A stretch of DNA of 12,772 bases from Chloroflexota bacterium (GTDB lineage: Bacteria > Chloroflexota > UBA6077 > JADZDV01): NCBI GenBank assembly GCA_020850915.1, contig JADZDV010000164.1:1-12772 (forward strand), given 5' to 3'. The position numbers were made by a program, and so were the translations under genes. Position 1 is the first letter of the stretch. The number at the start of each line of letters is the position of its first letter. The notes below the pieces were generated by a model, which was given only the letters and a program-made list of their open reading frames with translations, did no database searches and had not been told where the DNA came from. Below, one piece after another: positions 7,257 to 12,772 of this stretch.

Positions 7257-7278
7257 GCGCCCCAGAGGGGGCGCTTTT
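7257..7278 (+). terminator. Terminator-like hairpin in the rplS leader
   Basis: GCGCCCC (7257-7263) and GGGGCGC (7268-7274) form a perfect 7-bp stem with an AGAG loop, immediately followed by TTTT (7275-7278). It ends 13 nt before the rplS ATG. It may terminate readthrough from the upstream gene. Alternatively, because it starts about 5 nt after the predicted transcription start, it may act as a 5'-end stabiliser, pause or attenuator for rplS. Confidence 0.65.
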
Positions 7279-7282
7279 CGAG

Positions 7283-7289
7283 GGTGATC
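7283..7289 (+). promoter_or_regulatory. Ribosome binding site of rplS
   Basis: GGTGATC is complementary to the 3' end of 16S rRNA (the GATCACC part of the anti-SD region) and lies 2 nt before the ATG. It fixes the start at 7292 rather than at upstream codons of the open frame. It begins only 4 nt after the T-run of the leader hairpin. Confidence 0.6.
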
Positions 7290-7291
7290 CG

Positions 7292-7660
7292 ATGGCTGAT
7301 GTAGCCAGGCTGCTGGGGCTCACTCGACGCCAGGACCTACCGGAGTTCGGACCGGGCGACACGGTGAAAGTGTCGGTGAAGGTTGTCGAGGGAAACCGCG
7401 AGCGCACGCAGGTCTTCGAGGGAGTGGTGATCGGGACTCACCAGTTAGGGCTTCCGGACGGCACCTTCACCGTTCGGCGCATCGCCCATGGCGTTGGCGT
7501 GGAGCGTATCTTCCCGGTCAACTCTCCGCGAGTGGAGAGAGTCGAAGTCTCGCGGCGCGGCAAGGTCCGGCGAGCCAAGCTGTACTACCTGCGCGCGCTG
7601 ACCGGTCGGGCGGCGCGCATCAAAGAGCGCCGGGACGCGCGGCCGGTCAAGAGCCAGTAG
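7292..7660 (+). CDS. rplS: 50S ribosomal protein L19 (bL19)
   Basis: Structural protein of the large ribosomal subunit located at the subunit interface. The 122-residue product (family about 115) shows the L19 core in order: [20 protein letters not shown] at about 18-37, [30 protein letters not shown] (starting near residue 58), then [26 protein letters not shown] towards the C-terminus, which is very basic. The ATG at 7292 agrees with the usual N-terminus and has a ribosome binding site just upstream. It leads the cluster, directly behind a promoter and a leader hairpin. rnhB begins within about 13 nt of its stop. The rplS-rnhB-yraN order is a widely conserved bacterial arrangement. Confidence 0.98.
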   Translation: MADVARLLGLTRRQDLPEFGPGDTVKVSVKVVEGNRERTQVFEGVVIGTHQLGLPDGTFTVRRIAHGVGVERIFPVNSPRVERVEVSRRGKVRRAKLYYLRALTGRAARIKERRDARPVKSQ

Positions 7661-7666
7661 CCGAGA

Positions 7667-7681
7667 CCGCGCGGTGCGCGG
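7667..7681 (+). repeat. Hairpin at the rplS-rnhB junction
   Basis: CCGCGC (7667-7672) and GCGCGG (7676-7681) form a perfect 6-bp stem with a GGT loop. The earliest possible rnhB GTG start (7674-7676) straddles the loop and the 3' arm, and the best ribosome binding site (7680-7686) starts at the end of the stem. There is no T-tract, so it is not a terminator. Confidence 0.5.
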
Positions 7682-8351
7682 GGAGGTGCAACCGTCCGCT
7701 GGGGCGGTGGAGCGACCGAGCCTTGATTTCGAGCGCCGCTTGCGCCGCGCCGGGTCCCAGGCGATCGCCGGCCTCGACGAGGCCGGGCGGGGATCGTGGC
7801 TGGGCCCGGTCGTCGCGGCCGCGGTCATCCTGCCACGGCCGACCGCTGCCCTGGTGGCGGACCTGGCCGGACTGCGTGATTCCAAGCAGATGACCGCGCG
7901 CCAGCGGAAGCGGCTGGCGGCGCGTATCGCTCAGGTGGCAGTGGCGGTCGGCGTTGGCCGCGTGGAAGCCGCGACGATCGACCTGGTCGGACTTGGCGCG
8001 GCGGGGCAACTGGCCTTTCTCCGCGCGGTGCGCGGGCTGACGACCGCGCCGGACTACTTGCTGGTGGACGGCTTCCACGCTCGGCTGGTGGTGCTGCCGC
8101 AGCAGGCGCTGGTGCGCGGCGACGCGCGGAGTCTCAGCATCGCGGCGGCGTCAGTGGTCGCCAAGGTGACGCGGGACGCGCTCCTGGAGGAGCTGGACGA
8201 GCGTTTTCCGGGCTTCGCGCTGGCAGCGAACAAGGGCTACGGCACGCCAGCGCAGCAGGCTGCGCTCGCCGCCCTCGGACCGTGTGAGCAGCACCGACTG
8301 AGCTATCGTCCGCTACGCTTGGCCCGGCAAGACGAGGCAGTTGTCTCGTGA
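7674..8351 (+). CDS. rnhB: Ribonuclease HII
   Basis: Endonuclease that cuts RNA in RNA-DNA hybrids and starts removal of ribonucleotides misincorporated in DNA. Numbered from the GTG at 7674, the acidic active-site residues are visible: Asp35-Glu36 in GLDEAGRG, Asp132 in LLVDGF, and Asp150 in VRGDARS. They are followed by IAAASVVAKVTRD at 156-168 and NKGYGT near 188. LRDSKQMT at 67-74 is also typical. GRGSWLGPV replaces the common GRGPLAGPV, an unimportant variation. The start is uncertain. The GTG at 7674 has no ribosome binding site and lies in a hairpin loop, while the good GGGGAGG at 7680-7686 is too close to GTG 7686 and rather far from GTG 7707. All three starts leave the catalytic domain intact (214-225 residues). 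The 3' end overlaps yraN by 4 nt. Confidence 0.94.
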   Translation: MRGEVQPSAGAVERPSLDFERRLRRAGSQAIAGLDEAGRGSWLGPVVAAAVILPRPTAALVADLAGLRDSKQMTARQRKRLAARIAQVAVAVGVGRVEAATIDLVGLGAAGQLAFLRAVRGLTTAPDYLLVDGFHARLVVLPQQALVRGDARSLSIAAASVVAKVTRDALLEELDERFPGFALAANKGYGTPAQQAALAALGPCEQHRLSYRPLRLARQDEAVVS

Positions 8352-8725
8352 AGGAGCGCGCGCCGGGCGCCACGCGGGCGCTCGGCCAGCTTGGCGAAGA
8401 CCTGGCGGCCCGCCACCTGGAGGGACTTGGCTACCGGTTGCTTGGCCGGAACGTTCGCTCGTCGCTAGGAGAGCTGGACCTGGTGTTTCGTGAGCGAGAC
8501 GAGGTGGTGTTCGTCGAGGTGAAGGCTCGGCGGAGCCTCCTGGGCATTGCGCCCGAGGAGAAGGTGGACCGGCGGAAGATTGAACGACTGGCTCGGCTGG
8601 CCGAAGCGTACCTGGCAGAGCGGGGGCTAGAGGAGAGCGCCTGGCGGATCGACGTCGTCGCGGTCGTCCTGGACGCGCAGGGCCGGGTACAGCGCCTGCA
8701 GCACTACAAGTACGCGGTGTATTGA
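8348..8725 (+). CDS. yraN: UPF0102 (YraN-family) protein
   Basis: A 125-residue member of the YraN/UPF0102 family, which has an Mrr/Holliday-resolvase-like restriction-endonuclease fold and no firmly established role. Visible family features are LGQLGEDLAARHLEGLGY at about 12-29, the GELDLVF block with its acidic Asp at about 41-47, FVEVKAR at about 55-61 (the E-x-K of a PD-(D/E)xK-type site), and WRIDVVAVVL near 98-107. Length is normal (about 115-130). The GTG start overlaps the rnhB TGA (GTGA, 8348-8351), and GAGG at 8334-8337 is correctly spaced, so translation is probably coupled to rnhB. The linkage rplS-rnhB-yraN is common and supports a nucleic-acid maintenance role (inference). Confidence 0.93.
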   Translation: MKERAPGATRALGQLGEDLAARHLEGLGYRLLGRNVRSSLGELDLVFRERDEVVFVEVKARRSLLGIAPEEKVDRRKIERLARLAEAYLAERGLEESAWRIDVVAVVLDAQGRVQRLQHYKYAVY

Positions 8726-8775
8726 GTCTGGCGAAGGCCAGGACGTGGAACGAGCCGGGCGGATGGCGAGACGGA

Positions 8776-9531
8776 ATGGCTGAACGACTGCAAAAGTACC
8801 TCGCCGGCGCAGGCGTCGCCTCGCGTCGCGCCGCCGAACGGCTCATTGCCGGCGGCCACGTGCGAGTCAACGGCCAGGTCGTGGACCAGGTCGGCGCGTT
8901 GGTCGAGCCGGAGATCGATCGCGTCGAGGTGGACGGCGAGTGGGTGCGTGCGCGGCCGCGCCGTACCTACCTGGCCGTCAACAAGCCGCCGGGCTATGTA
9001 ACGACGACGAGCGACCCGCAACGTCGCCCGATCGTGATGGCCCTGGTGCCGAAGATCGGACGGCTGTACCCGGTCGGACGGCTGGACGCGGAGAGCGAGG
9101 GGCTGCTGCTGCTGACCGACGACGGCGAGCTGGCAAACCGGGTGACCCACCCGCGCTACGGCTGCGAGAAGGAGTACCACGCGCTGGTGAGCGGCGAGCC
9201 CGAGGAGCACCTGCTGGATCGGCTGCGGCACGGCATAGAGCTGGCGGAGGGGTTCACGTGCCCGGCCCGCGTGGAGCGGGTGCGGGAGGAGCGGGGTGGC
9301 CGCGTCTGGATGAGGGTCGTTCTGGGCGAGGGACGGAAGCGGCAGGTGCGGCGGATGTTCGAGGCGATCGGGTGTACCGTGGAGCGGCTCATCCGGGTGC
9401 GGATTGGGCCGCTCGAGCTGAGGGGCCAGCCGTCGGGGACGGCGAGGCCGCTCACACGGTCCGAGGTGGCAGCGCTGTACACGGCGACGGCAGTGGTCGT
9501 GCCGCCGCCGGCCGCGGGCGAGCCGCGATGA
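8776..9531 (+). CDS. rluB: RluB/RsuA-family 23S rRNA pseudouridine synthase
   Basis: Converts a specific uridine in rRNA to pseudouridine. The 251-residue protein has an N-terminal S4 RNA-binding domain (RLQKYLAGAGVASRRAAERLI, then G-x-V-x-VNG, residues about 4-50). The catalytic domain follows: VNKPPGYV at 69-76, the active-site block GRLDAESEGLLLLTDDGELA at 101-120 with catalytic Asp104, and EGRKRQVRRMF near 192-202. The ATG at 8776 is preferred since it begins exactly at the S4 domain. An upstream in-frame TTG (8722) that overlaps the yraN stop would add 18 atypical residues, and the ribosome binding site for the ATG is weak, so coupling from the TTG cannot be excluded. Assignment to RluB rather than RluE, RluF or RsuA is by cluster context (next to cmk) and length. 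It overlaps cmk by 4 nt (ATGA). Confidence 0.91.
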   Translation: MAERLQKYLAGAGVASRRAAERLIAGGHVRVNGQVVDQVGALVEPEIDRVEVDGEWVRARPRRTYLAVNKPPGYVTTTSDPQRRPIVMALVPKIGRLYPVGRLDAESEGLLLLTDDGELANRVTHPRYGCEKEYHALVSGEPEEHLLDRLRHGIELAEGFTCPARVERVREERGGRVWMRVVLGEGRKRQVRRMFEAIGCTVERLIRVRIGPLELRGQPSGTARPLTRSEVAALYTATAVVVPPPAAGEPR

Positions 9532-10226
9532 CCGGGGTGCCGGTCATCGCGCTGGACGGTCCGGCCGCCTCCGGCAAGACGACCGTGGGACAGATGGTCG
9601 CTCGGCAGCTTGGCTTTCTCTGCCTGGACACGGGGATCATCTACCGGGCGCTGACCTGGCGGGCGCTGCGGGAGGGCCTTGCGATCGACGACGCCGACGC
9701 GCTGGCCCGGCTGGCCGAGGAGCTGCCGATCGTTATCAGGCCAGCCAGCGTGGCGGACGGTCGTCAGGAGGACGTCCTGGTGGGCGGGAGGGATGTGTCG
9801 CTGGCGGTACGGTCGCCGGTCGTGGACGCGAGCGTTTCGGCCGTCTCGGCCCACCGGGCCGTGCGAACGGCGCTCGTCGACGTGCAGCGGCGGGTCGCGC
9901 GACCACCAGGCACGGTGGTGGTGGGGCGGGACATCGGCACGGTGATCTTCCCGGACGCGATGCTGAAGGTGTTCCTCGTCGCCGACCCGCGCGAGCGCGC
10001 CCGGCGCCGTCTCGTGCAGCGGGGCATCGTCGATCCAGCCAGGCTGGAGGCGGAAATGCAGGCTGTGCTCCACCGTGATGACCTCGACGCCTCTCGCGCG
10101 GCGGCGCCCTTGACGAAGGCGGCGGACGCTGTGGAGATCGATACGACGACGATGACGCCGGACGAGGTGGTGGAGCGCATCCTGGCGCTGTTCCACGAGC
10201 GAGAGCGACAGGTCTCCCATGAGTGA
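9528..10226 (+). CDS. cmk: Cytidylate kinase
   Basis: Phosphorylates CMP and dCMP with ATP in the pyrimidine salvage pathway, recycling CMP released by RNA turnover and phospholipid synthesis. The 232-residue protein begins with the P-loop LDGPAASGKTT (residues 9-19). The family block DTGIIYRALTW (usual DTGAMYRA) follows near 33. GRDIGTVIFPDAMLKVFLVADPRERARRR lies in the second half and holds the NMP/lid Arg residues. The C-terminus DTTTMTPDEVVERIL matches the family helix. Length is normal (about 220-230). The start codon overlaps the rluB stop (ATGA, 9528-9531) and the 3' end overlaps plsC by 8 nt, so it is translationally coupled on both sides. The order pseudouridine synthase-cmk-plsC recurs in many bacteria. 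Confidence 0.97.
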   Translation: MTGVPVIALDGPAASGKTTVGQMVARQLGFLCLDTGIIYRALTWRALREGLAIDDADALARLAEELPIVIRPASVADGRQEDVLVGGRDVSLAVRSPVVDASVSAVSAHRAVRTALVDVQRRVARPPGTVVVGRDIGTVIFPDAMLKVFLVADPRERARRRLVQRGIVDPARLEAEMQAVLHRDDLDASRAAAPLTKAADAVEIDTTTMTPDEVVERILALFHERERQVSHE

Positions 10227-10911
10227 CTCGCACGCTCGGCGGCCGTCGCTCTTCTATCTGTTCTCACGCCTGCTGGTGAGGTTGCTGGTGGCGCTTCTCT
10301 CTCGCTGCACCGTCACGGGCCTGGAGAACGTGCCGCGCAGCGGGCCGTTGCTCATCGTGAGCAACCACCTGAACAACGCTGACCCGGTCATCATCGCGGC
10401 GTTCGTGCCGCGCAACGTCACGTTCATGGTGAAGGAGGCGCTGTTCCGCTGGCCGGTGCTGCCGCTTACCCTCTGGTACGGCGGCATACGCGTCCGCCGG
10501 GGCGAGGCCGATCGCGAGGCGATCAGAGCGGCGCTGAGCCTGCTGGACGGCGGGCAGGTGGTGGGCGTGTTCCCAGAAGGAACGCGCAGCCGGTCGGGAC
10601 GCCTTGGGCCGGGTCGGCCCGGGGCTGGCCTGCTGGCCCTGCGAACGAACGCGGCGATCCTCCCAATCGGGATCGTTGGCACGCAGGATGTCCTCGGCCT
10701 GGCGCCGATTGTTCGACGGCCCCGGATCTCGGTGCGTATCGGCCGGCCGTTCCACGTTGAGCCGCACGTTGGCGGTGGGCGCTCGGCGGCGGCGATGCAG
10801 GCGACGGAGACGATCATGGGGCGCGTCGCGGAGCTGCTGCCGCCCGAGATGGCTCCCGCGCCGCCGCCAGCCGGGGAGACCGCTCGATCGGTTCGATCGA
10901 GCAAGTCATGA
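10219..10911 (+). CDS. plsC: 1-acyl-sn-glycerol-3-phosphate acyltransferase
   Basis: Transfers an acyl chain to lysophosphatidic acid to form phosphatidic acid at the inner face of the membrane. The 230-residue protein has a hydrophobic N-terminus (LFYLFSRLLVRLLVALL, about 11-27) and the four acyltransferase blocks. These are NHLNNADP (49-56, H-x4-D with His50 and Asp55), FMVKEALFRWPVLP (69-82), FPEGTRS (118-124) and AILPIGIVG with the conserved proline. N-L-N-N-A replaces the more usual x-S-x-x within the H-x4-D motif, leaving both catalytic residues. The C-terminal 25 residues are Pro/Ala-rich and not conserved. Its last codons encode a perfect hairpin next to the following start. It overlaps cmk by 8 nt and the DUF512 gene by 4 nt. 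CMP made in lipid synthesis is the substrate of the adjacent cmk, which may explain the pairing (inference). Confidence 0.93.
   Translation: MSDSHARRPSLFYLFSRLLVRLLVALLSRCTVTGLENVPRSGPLLIVSNHLNNADPVIIAAFVPRNVTFMVKEALFRWPVLPLTLWYGGIRVRRGEADREAIRAALSLLDGGQVVGVFPEGTRSRSGRLGPGRPGAGLLALRTNAAILPIGIVGTQDVLGLAPIVRRPRISVRIGRPFHVEPHVGGGRSAAAMQATETIMGRVAELLPPEMAPAPPPAGETARSVRSSKS
10882..10902 (+). repeat. Perfect 9-bp hairpin abutting the DUF512 start codon
   Basis: GCTCGATCG (10882-10890) and CGATCGAGC (10894-10902) pair fully with a GTT loop. It is encoded in the end of plsC and ends 5 nt before the ATG at 10908. No clear Shine-Dalgarno is outside it. A ribosome terminating plsC would melt it, as in translational coupling. 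It has no T-tract, so it is not a terminator. Confidence 0.85.
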
Positions 10912-12251
10912 ACGGGCGGCTCGAGGTCATTGCGTCGCGGCTGAGCGTCGGCCCGCCGACGGGGGAGATCGTCGGGGTCGAGGCGGATTCGCCTGCCGAA
11001 CGGGCGGGGGTGCGCGTGGGCGATCGGCTCGTTGCGATCGACGGGCTGCTGACGCGGGACGTCATCGACTACCAGTACGAGACGGGCGCGTCGAGTGTGT
11101 CGCTCACCGTCGAGCGGGATGGCGAGCTGCTCTGGCTGGAGGCGCGGAAGGAGGCGGAGGCCGAGCTGGGGCTGCAGTTCAGCCGACCGGTGTTCGAGGG
11201 AATCCGCGAGTGCAACAACAACTGTGAGTTCTGCTTCATCCGCGGTCTGCCGAAGGGGCTGCGCCGCTCGCTCTACATAAGGGACGACGACTACCGGTAC
11301 TCATACCTGTTCGGGAACTTCCTGACGCTGACGAACTTGAGCGAGGTGGACTGGCGGCGCGTCGCGTTCCAGAAGCTCTCGCCGCTGTGGGTCTCGGTGC
11401 ACGCGACCGATCCCAGGGTCCGGCGACAGATGCTGGCAAACCCGAGCGCGCCGCCCATTCTCGAGGCGCTCGATCGTTTGGGCAGAGCGGGCGTCGAAGC
11501 TCGGGCGCAGGTCGTCCTCTGGCCTGGGGTCAATGACGGGGAGGTGCTGGATCGGACGATCCGGGACCTGTCCGAACGAGCGGACTGGGTAGCCTCGGTG
11601 GCAGTCGTGCCGATCGGCCTCACCCGCTACTCGGCTCCGCGAACGATCCGCGCGGTGACCCCAGAGGACGCGCGCGACGCGCTGACGATCGTGGAGCGCT
11701 GGCAGCGCAGGCTGCGTCAGGAGCTCGGTCGTGGCTTCGTGTACGCCAGCGATGAGCTGTATCTGCGTGCTGGCCGCAAGCTACCATCGGCACGCGCCTA
11801 CGACGGCTTTCCTCAACTGCTGAACGGAGTGGGGCTGATCCAAGCGATGCTGGTTGACTGGGGGCGCGTGCGCCGGCGGATTCCCGTGGCGGTGACGCGA
11901 GCGCGGCGAGTGATATGGGTGTGTGGCCAGGCCGCGGCGCCGGCGCTGCGCCAGATGGCATCGGAGCTGACGGGCGTGGTGGGGCTGGATGTCGAGGTAG
12001 TTGTCGCGACGAGCAGCTTCTTTGGCGGCAACATCACGGTCTCCGGCCTGATCGCTGGCGCGGACGTGCTCGCGGCACTGAAGGGCCGTCAGGCGGACCT
12101 GGCGATCCTGCCGCGGACCGCGTTTGGTTTCGACGGGAGCAAGACGCTGGACGAGTGGACGGTGGAGGCGCTGGAGGCGGAGGCGGGGCTGCCGCTGCGC
12201 CTGGCGCTGCAGGCCGGAGAGCTGCTGGCGCTGACGGCGGGAAGCGAGTAG
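10908..12251 (+). CDS. DUF512 protein: PDZ + radical-SAM-type Fe-S domain
   Basis: A 447-residue cytoplasmic protein with an N-terminal PDZ-like module (about 15-80; VEADSPAERAGVRVGDRLVAIDG at about 24-46). This is followed by a radical-SAM-like core with three cysteines, C102-NNN-C106-EF-C109. Then come the family blocks GLPKGLRRSLYIRDDDYRYSYLFGNF and LTNLSEVDW, and the DUF512 (PF04459) C-terminal domain. The cysteine spacing is CX3CX2C, as usual in this family, consistent with a 4Fe-4S cluster. The reaction is not known to me. Length is normal (about 430-460). The ATG overlaps the plsC stop (ATGA, 10908-10911) with no obvious own ribosome binding site, so it appears coupled. In many bacteria this gene lies beside der, but no der follows here; a 446-nt gap does. 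High confidence in the family, low in the function. Confidence 0.93.
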   Translation: MNGRLEVIASRLSVGPPTGEIVGVEADSPAERAGVRVGDRLVAIDGLLTRDVIDYQYETGASSVSLTVERDGELLWLEARKEAEAELGLQFSRPVFEGIRECNNNCEFCFIRGLPKGLRRSLYIRDDDYRYSYLFGNFLTLTNLSEVDWRRVAFQKLSPLWVSVHATDPRVRRQMLANPSAPPILEALDRLGRAGVEARAQVVLWPGVNDGEVLDRTIRDLSERADWVASVAVVPIGLTRYSAPRTIRAVTPEDARDALTIVERWQRRLRQELGRGFVYASDELYLRAGRKLPSARAYDGFPQLLNGVGLIQAMLVDWGRVRRRIPVAVTRARRVIWVCGQAAAPALRQMASELTGVVGLDVEVVVATSSFFGGNITVSGLIAGADVLAALKGRQADLAILPRTAFGFDGSKTLDEWTVEALEAEAGLPLRLALQAGELLALTAGSE

Positions 12252-12273
12252 CGCTGCACGGCTGCCGAAGACC

Positions 12274-12309
12274 GTCGTCTCAGAAGAGAGTGAGGATCTG
12301 ATCGACGAC
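12274..12309 (+). terminator. Weak candidate transcription stop after the DUF512 gene
   Basis: GTCGTCTCAGA (12274-12284) pairs with TCTGA (12297-12301) and GACGAC (12304-12309), with a two-base TC bulge and a 12-nt loop. It lies 22 nt after the stop codon. No T-tract follows, so it may be Rho-dependent, a stabilising 3' hairpin, or chance. Confidence 0.35.
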
Positions 12310-12357
12310 CGCGGCCGCGGAGTCGCTTCGCTCGCTGCAGGCCGATGAGTCCGGACT

Positions 12358-12403
12358 CCATCATGGCCAACCACCCGAGAGCGACTGGACAAGCCAATGA
12401 TGG
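12358..12403. repeat. Long imperfect inverted repeat
   Basis: CCATCATGGC (12358-12367) pairs with GCC (12393-12395), a bulged A, and ATGATGG (12397-12403). This gives 10 bp around a 25-nt loop. It is one of several stems in this region. Confidence 0.5.
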
Positions 12404-12411
12404 GTGCGGGC

Positions 12412-12456
12412 AGGCCGGCCTGTCGGCCTTCCGTCGTCGTTGCCGACGACCCGACA
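12412..12456. repeat. Mutually exclusive hairpins
   Basis: Hairpin A: AGGCCG (12412-12417) with CGGCCT (12424-12429). Hairpin B: TGTCGG (12421-12426) with CCGACA (12451-12456), enclosing a perfect inner stem GTCGTCG/CGACGAC (12433-12439, 12444-12450; loop TTGC). A and B share 12424-12426, so only one can form at a time. Confidence 0.5.
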
Positions 12457-12697
12457 CGATCCAGGCGATCCAATCACCGGGAGGGGCGGACCGGCGGAGC
12501 GCGTCTCAAGATGGTCGTTTGCGCCACTTCACGTTCCCGTTCGTCCGGACCTCTGGGAAGGTCAGGCGCCGAATGCCGAGCGGTTCTCGAATTCTGAGAC
12601 GGACTTGACGTGTCCGCCCTCAACGGGTTCGCGGCTCGTCCGCGACCTCTCAGGCGGCTGGCGACGAAGGCTCGCAGAGCCCCTGTTGCGCGGGCCG

Positions 12698-12772
12698 TCA
12701 GGCGACGGCCTCGGGCTCTTCGGCGCCTTCGGCGGTGATGACGAGCGGCTGGTCGGACAGGTCGCGGGCTTC
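12698..12772 (-). CDS. C-terminus of an unidentified leftward gene
   Basis: From the right edge a leftward frame reads 24 codons (EARDLSDQPLVITAEGAEEP and then EAVA) to a TGA at 12700-12698. Almost every codon ends in G or C (mostly C), as expected for real coding sequence here, and the acidic Ala/Glu-rich end resembles many protein tails. The other two leftward frames give long Arg/Pro-rich runs typical of non-coding GC-rich DNA. The fragment is too short to assign a product. It would face the DUF512 gene tail to tail. Confidence 0.5.
   Translation of the reverse strand, partial: EARDLSDQPLVITAEGAEEPEAVA

Larger units (their letters stand above)
12252..12697. other. Structured intergenic region (convergent), no supported gene
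   Basis: A stretch of 446 nt between convergent genes. Short open frames here (a 12345-12608 rightward frame and overlapping ones) have no recognisable product and no ribosome binding site. It contains several inverted repeats. These are GTCGTC-TCAGA/TCTGA-GACGAC (12274-12309); the palindrome CCGCGGCCGCGG (12309-12320); CCATCATGGC against GCC-A-ATGATGG (12358-12403); the palindrome CAGGCCGGCCTG (12411-12422); a nested stem TGTCGG/CCGACA plus GTCGTCG/CGACGAC (12421-12456); and TCGCGG/CCGCGA (12629-12645). It may simply hold terminators for both genes or could encode a structured RNA. Confidence 0.5.

Noticed and set aside
8940..9527. Upstream extension of the cmk frame to 8940
   Set aside because: The region encodes the pseudouridine synthase in another frame; the real cmk start is the ATG at 9528, right before the P-loop.
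9156..10220. Leftward 354-codon frame opposite rluB and cmk
   Set aside because: Antisense of two clear enzymes; no motif recognised.
12345..12608. Small rightward open frame after the DUF512 gene
   Set aside because: No ribosome binding site and no recognisable product; it runs through several inverted repeats.
1..12772. tRNA, CRISPR array, transposon or prophage
   Set aside because: No cloverleaf pattern, regularly spaced repeats, transposase or integrase motifs, or terminal inverted repeats were seen by eye.

Overview
The window looks like ordinary chromosome from a high-GC bacterium, most likely a member of the Chloroflexota (Thermomicrobia-like). That placement is an inference. It rests on the GC-rich codon use, the mixture of ATG, GTG and possible TTG starts, and the gene set (K+-independent H+-pyrophosphatase, Helicase_C_3 protein, DUF512 radical-SAM/PDZ protein next to cmk and plsC). 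No phylogenetic marker settles it. I see no tRNA, rRNA, CRISPR array, insertion sequence, prophage gene or integration site.

Layout. Positions 1-1831 are read leftwards: an AI-2E/PerM-family membrane protein, then galU (UTP-glucose-1-phosphate uridylyltransferase), which runs off the left edge. The two overlap by 4 nt. Diverging from them is thiE (1944-2624), with a terminator-like hairpin at its stop codon. A 352-nt stretch without a supported gene leads to hppA (2977-5091), a K+-independent membrane pyrophosphatase, closed by a very strong 17-bp hairpin. Next is a lone GTG-start gene (5282-7219) for a helicase-associated-domain protein that carries no helicase motor.

Positions 7216-12251 hold a tight rightward cluster: rplS, rnhB, yraN, an rluB-type pseudouridine synthase, cmk, plsC and a DUF512 radical-SAM/PDZ protein. 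A good sigma70-type promoter precedes rplS and a terminator-like hairpin lies in its leader. Four of the junctions are overlaps or near-contacts that suggest translational coupling. The cluster links ribosome and RNA maintenance (L19, RNase HII, rRNA pseudouridylation) with CMP recycling and phosphatidic acid synthesis. This is a recurring housekeeping association in bacteria.

The last 520 nt hold a 446-nt intergenic region rich in inverted repeats and, at the right edge, the C-terminal 24 codons of an unidentified leftward gene.

I did not find a convincing undescribed multi-gene system. The items most worth a second look are the structured 12252-12697 region with mutually exclusive hairpins, the promoter plus hairpin leader of rplS, the perfect hairpin abutting the DUF512 start codon, and the motorless helicase-associated protein.
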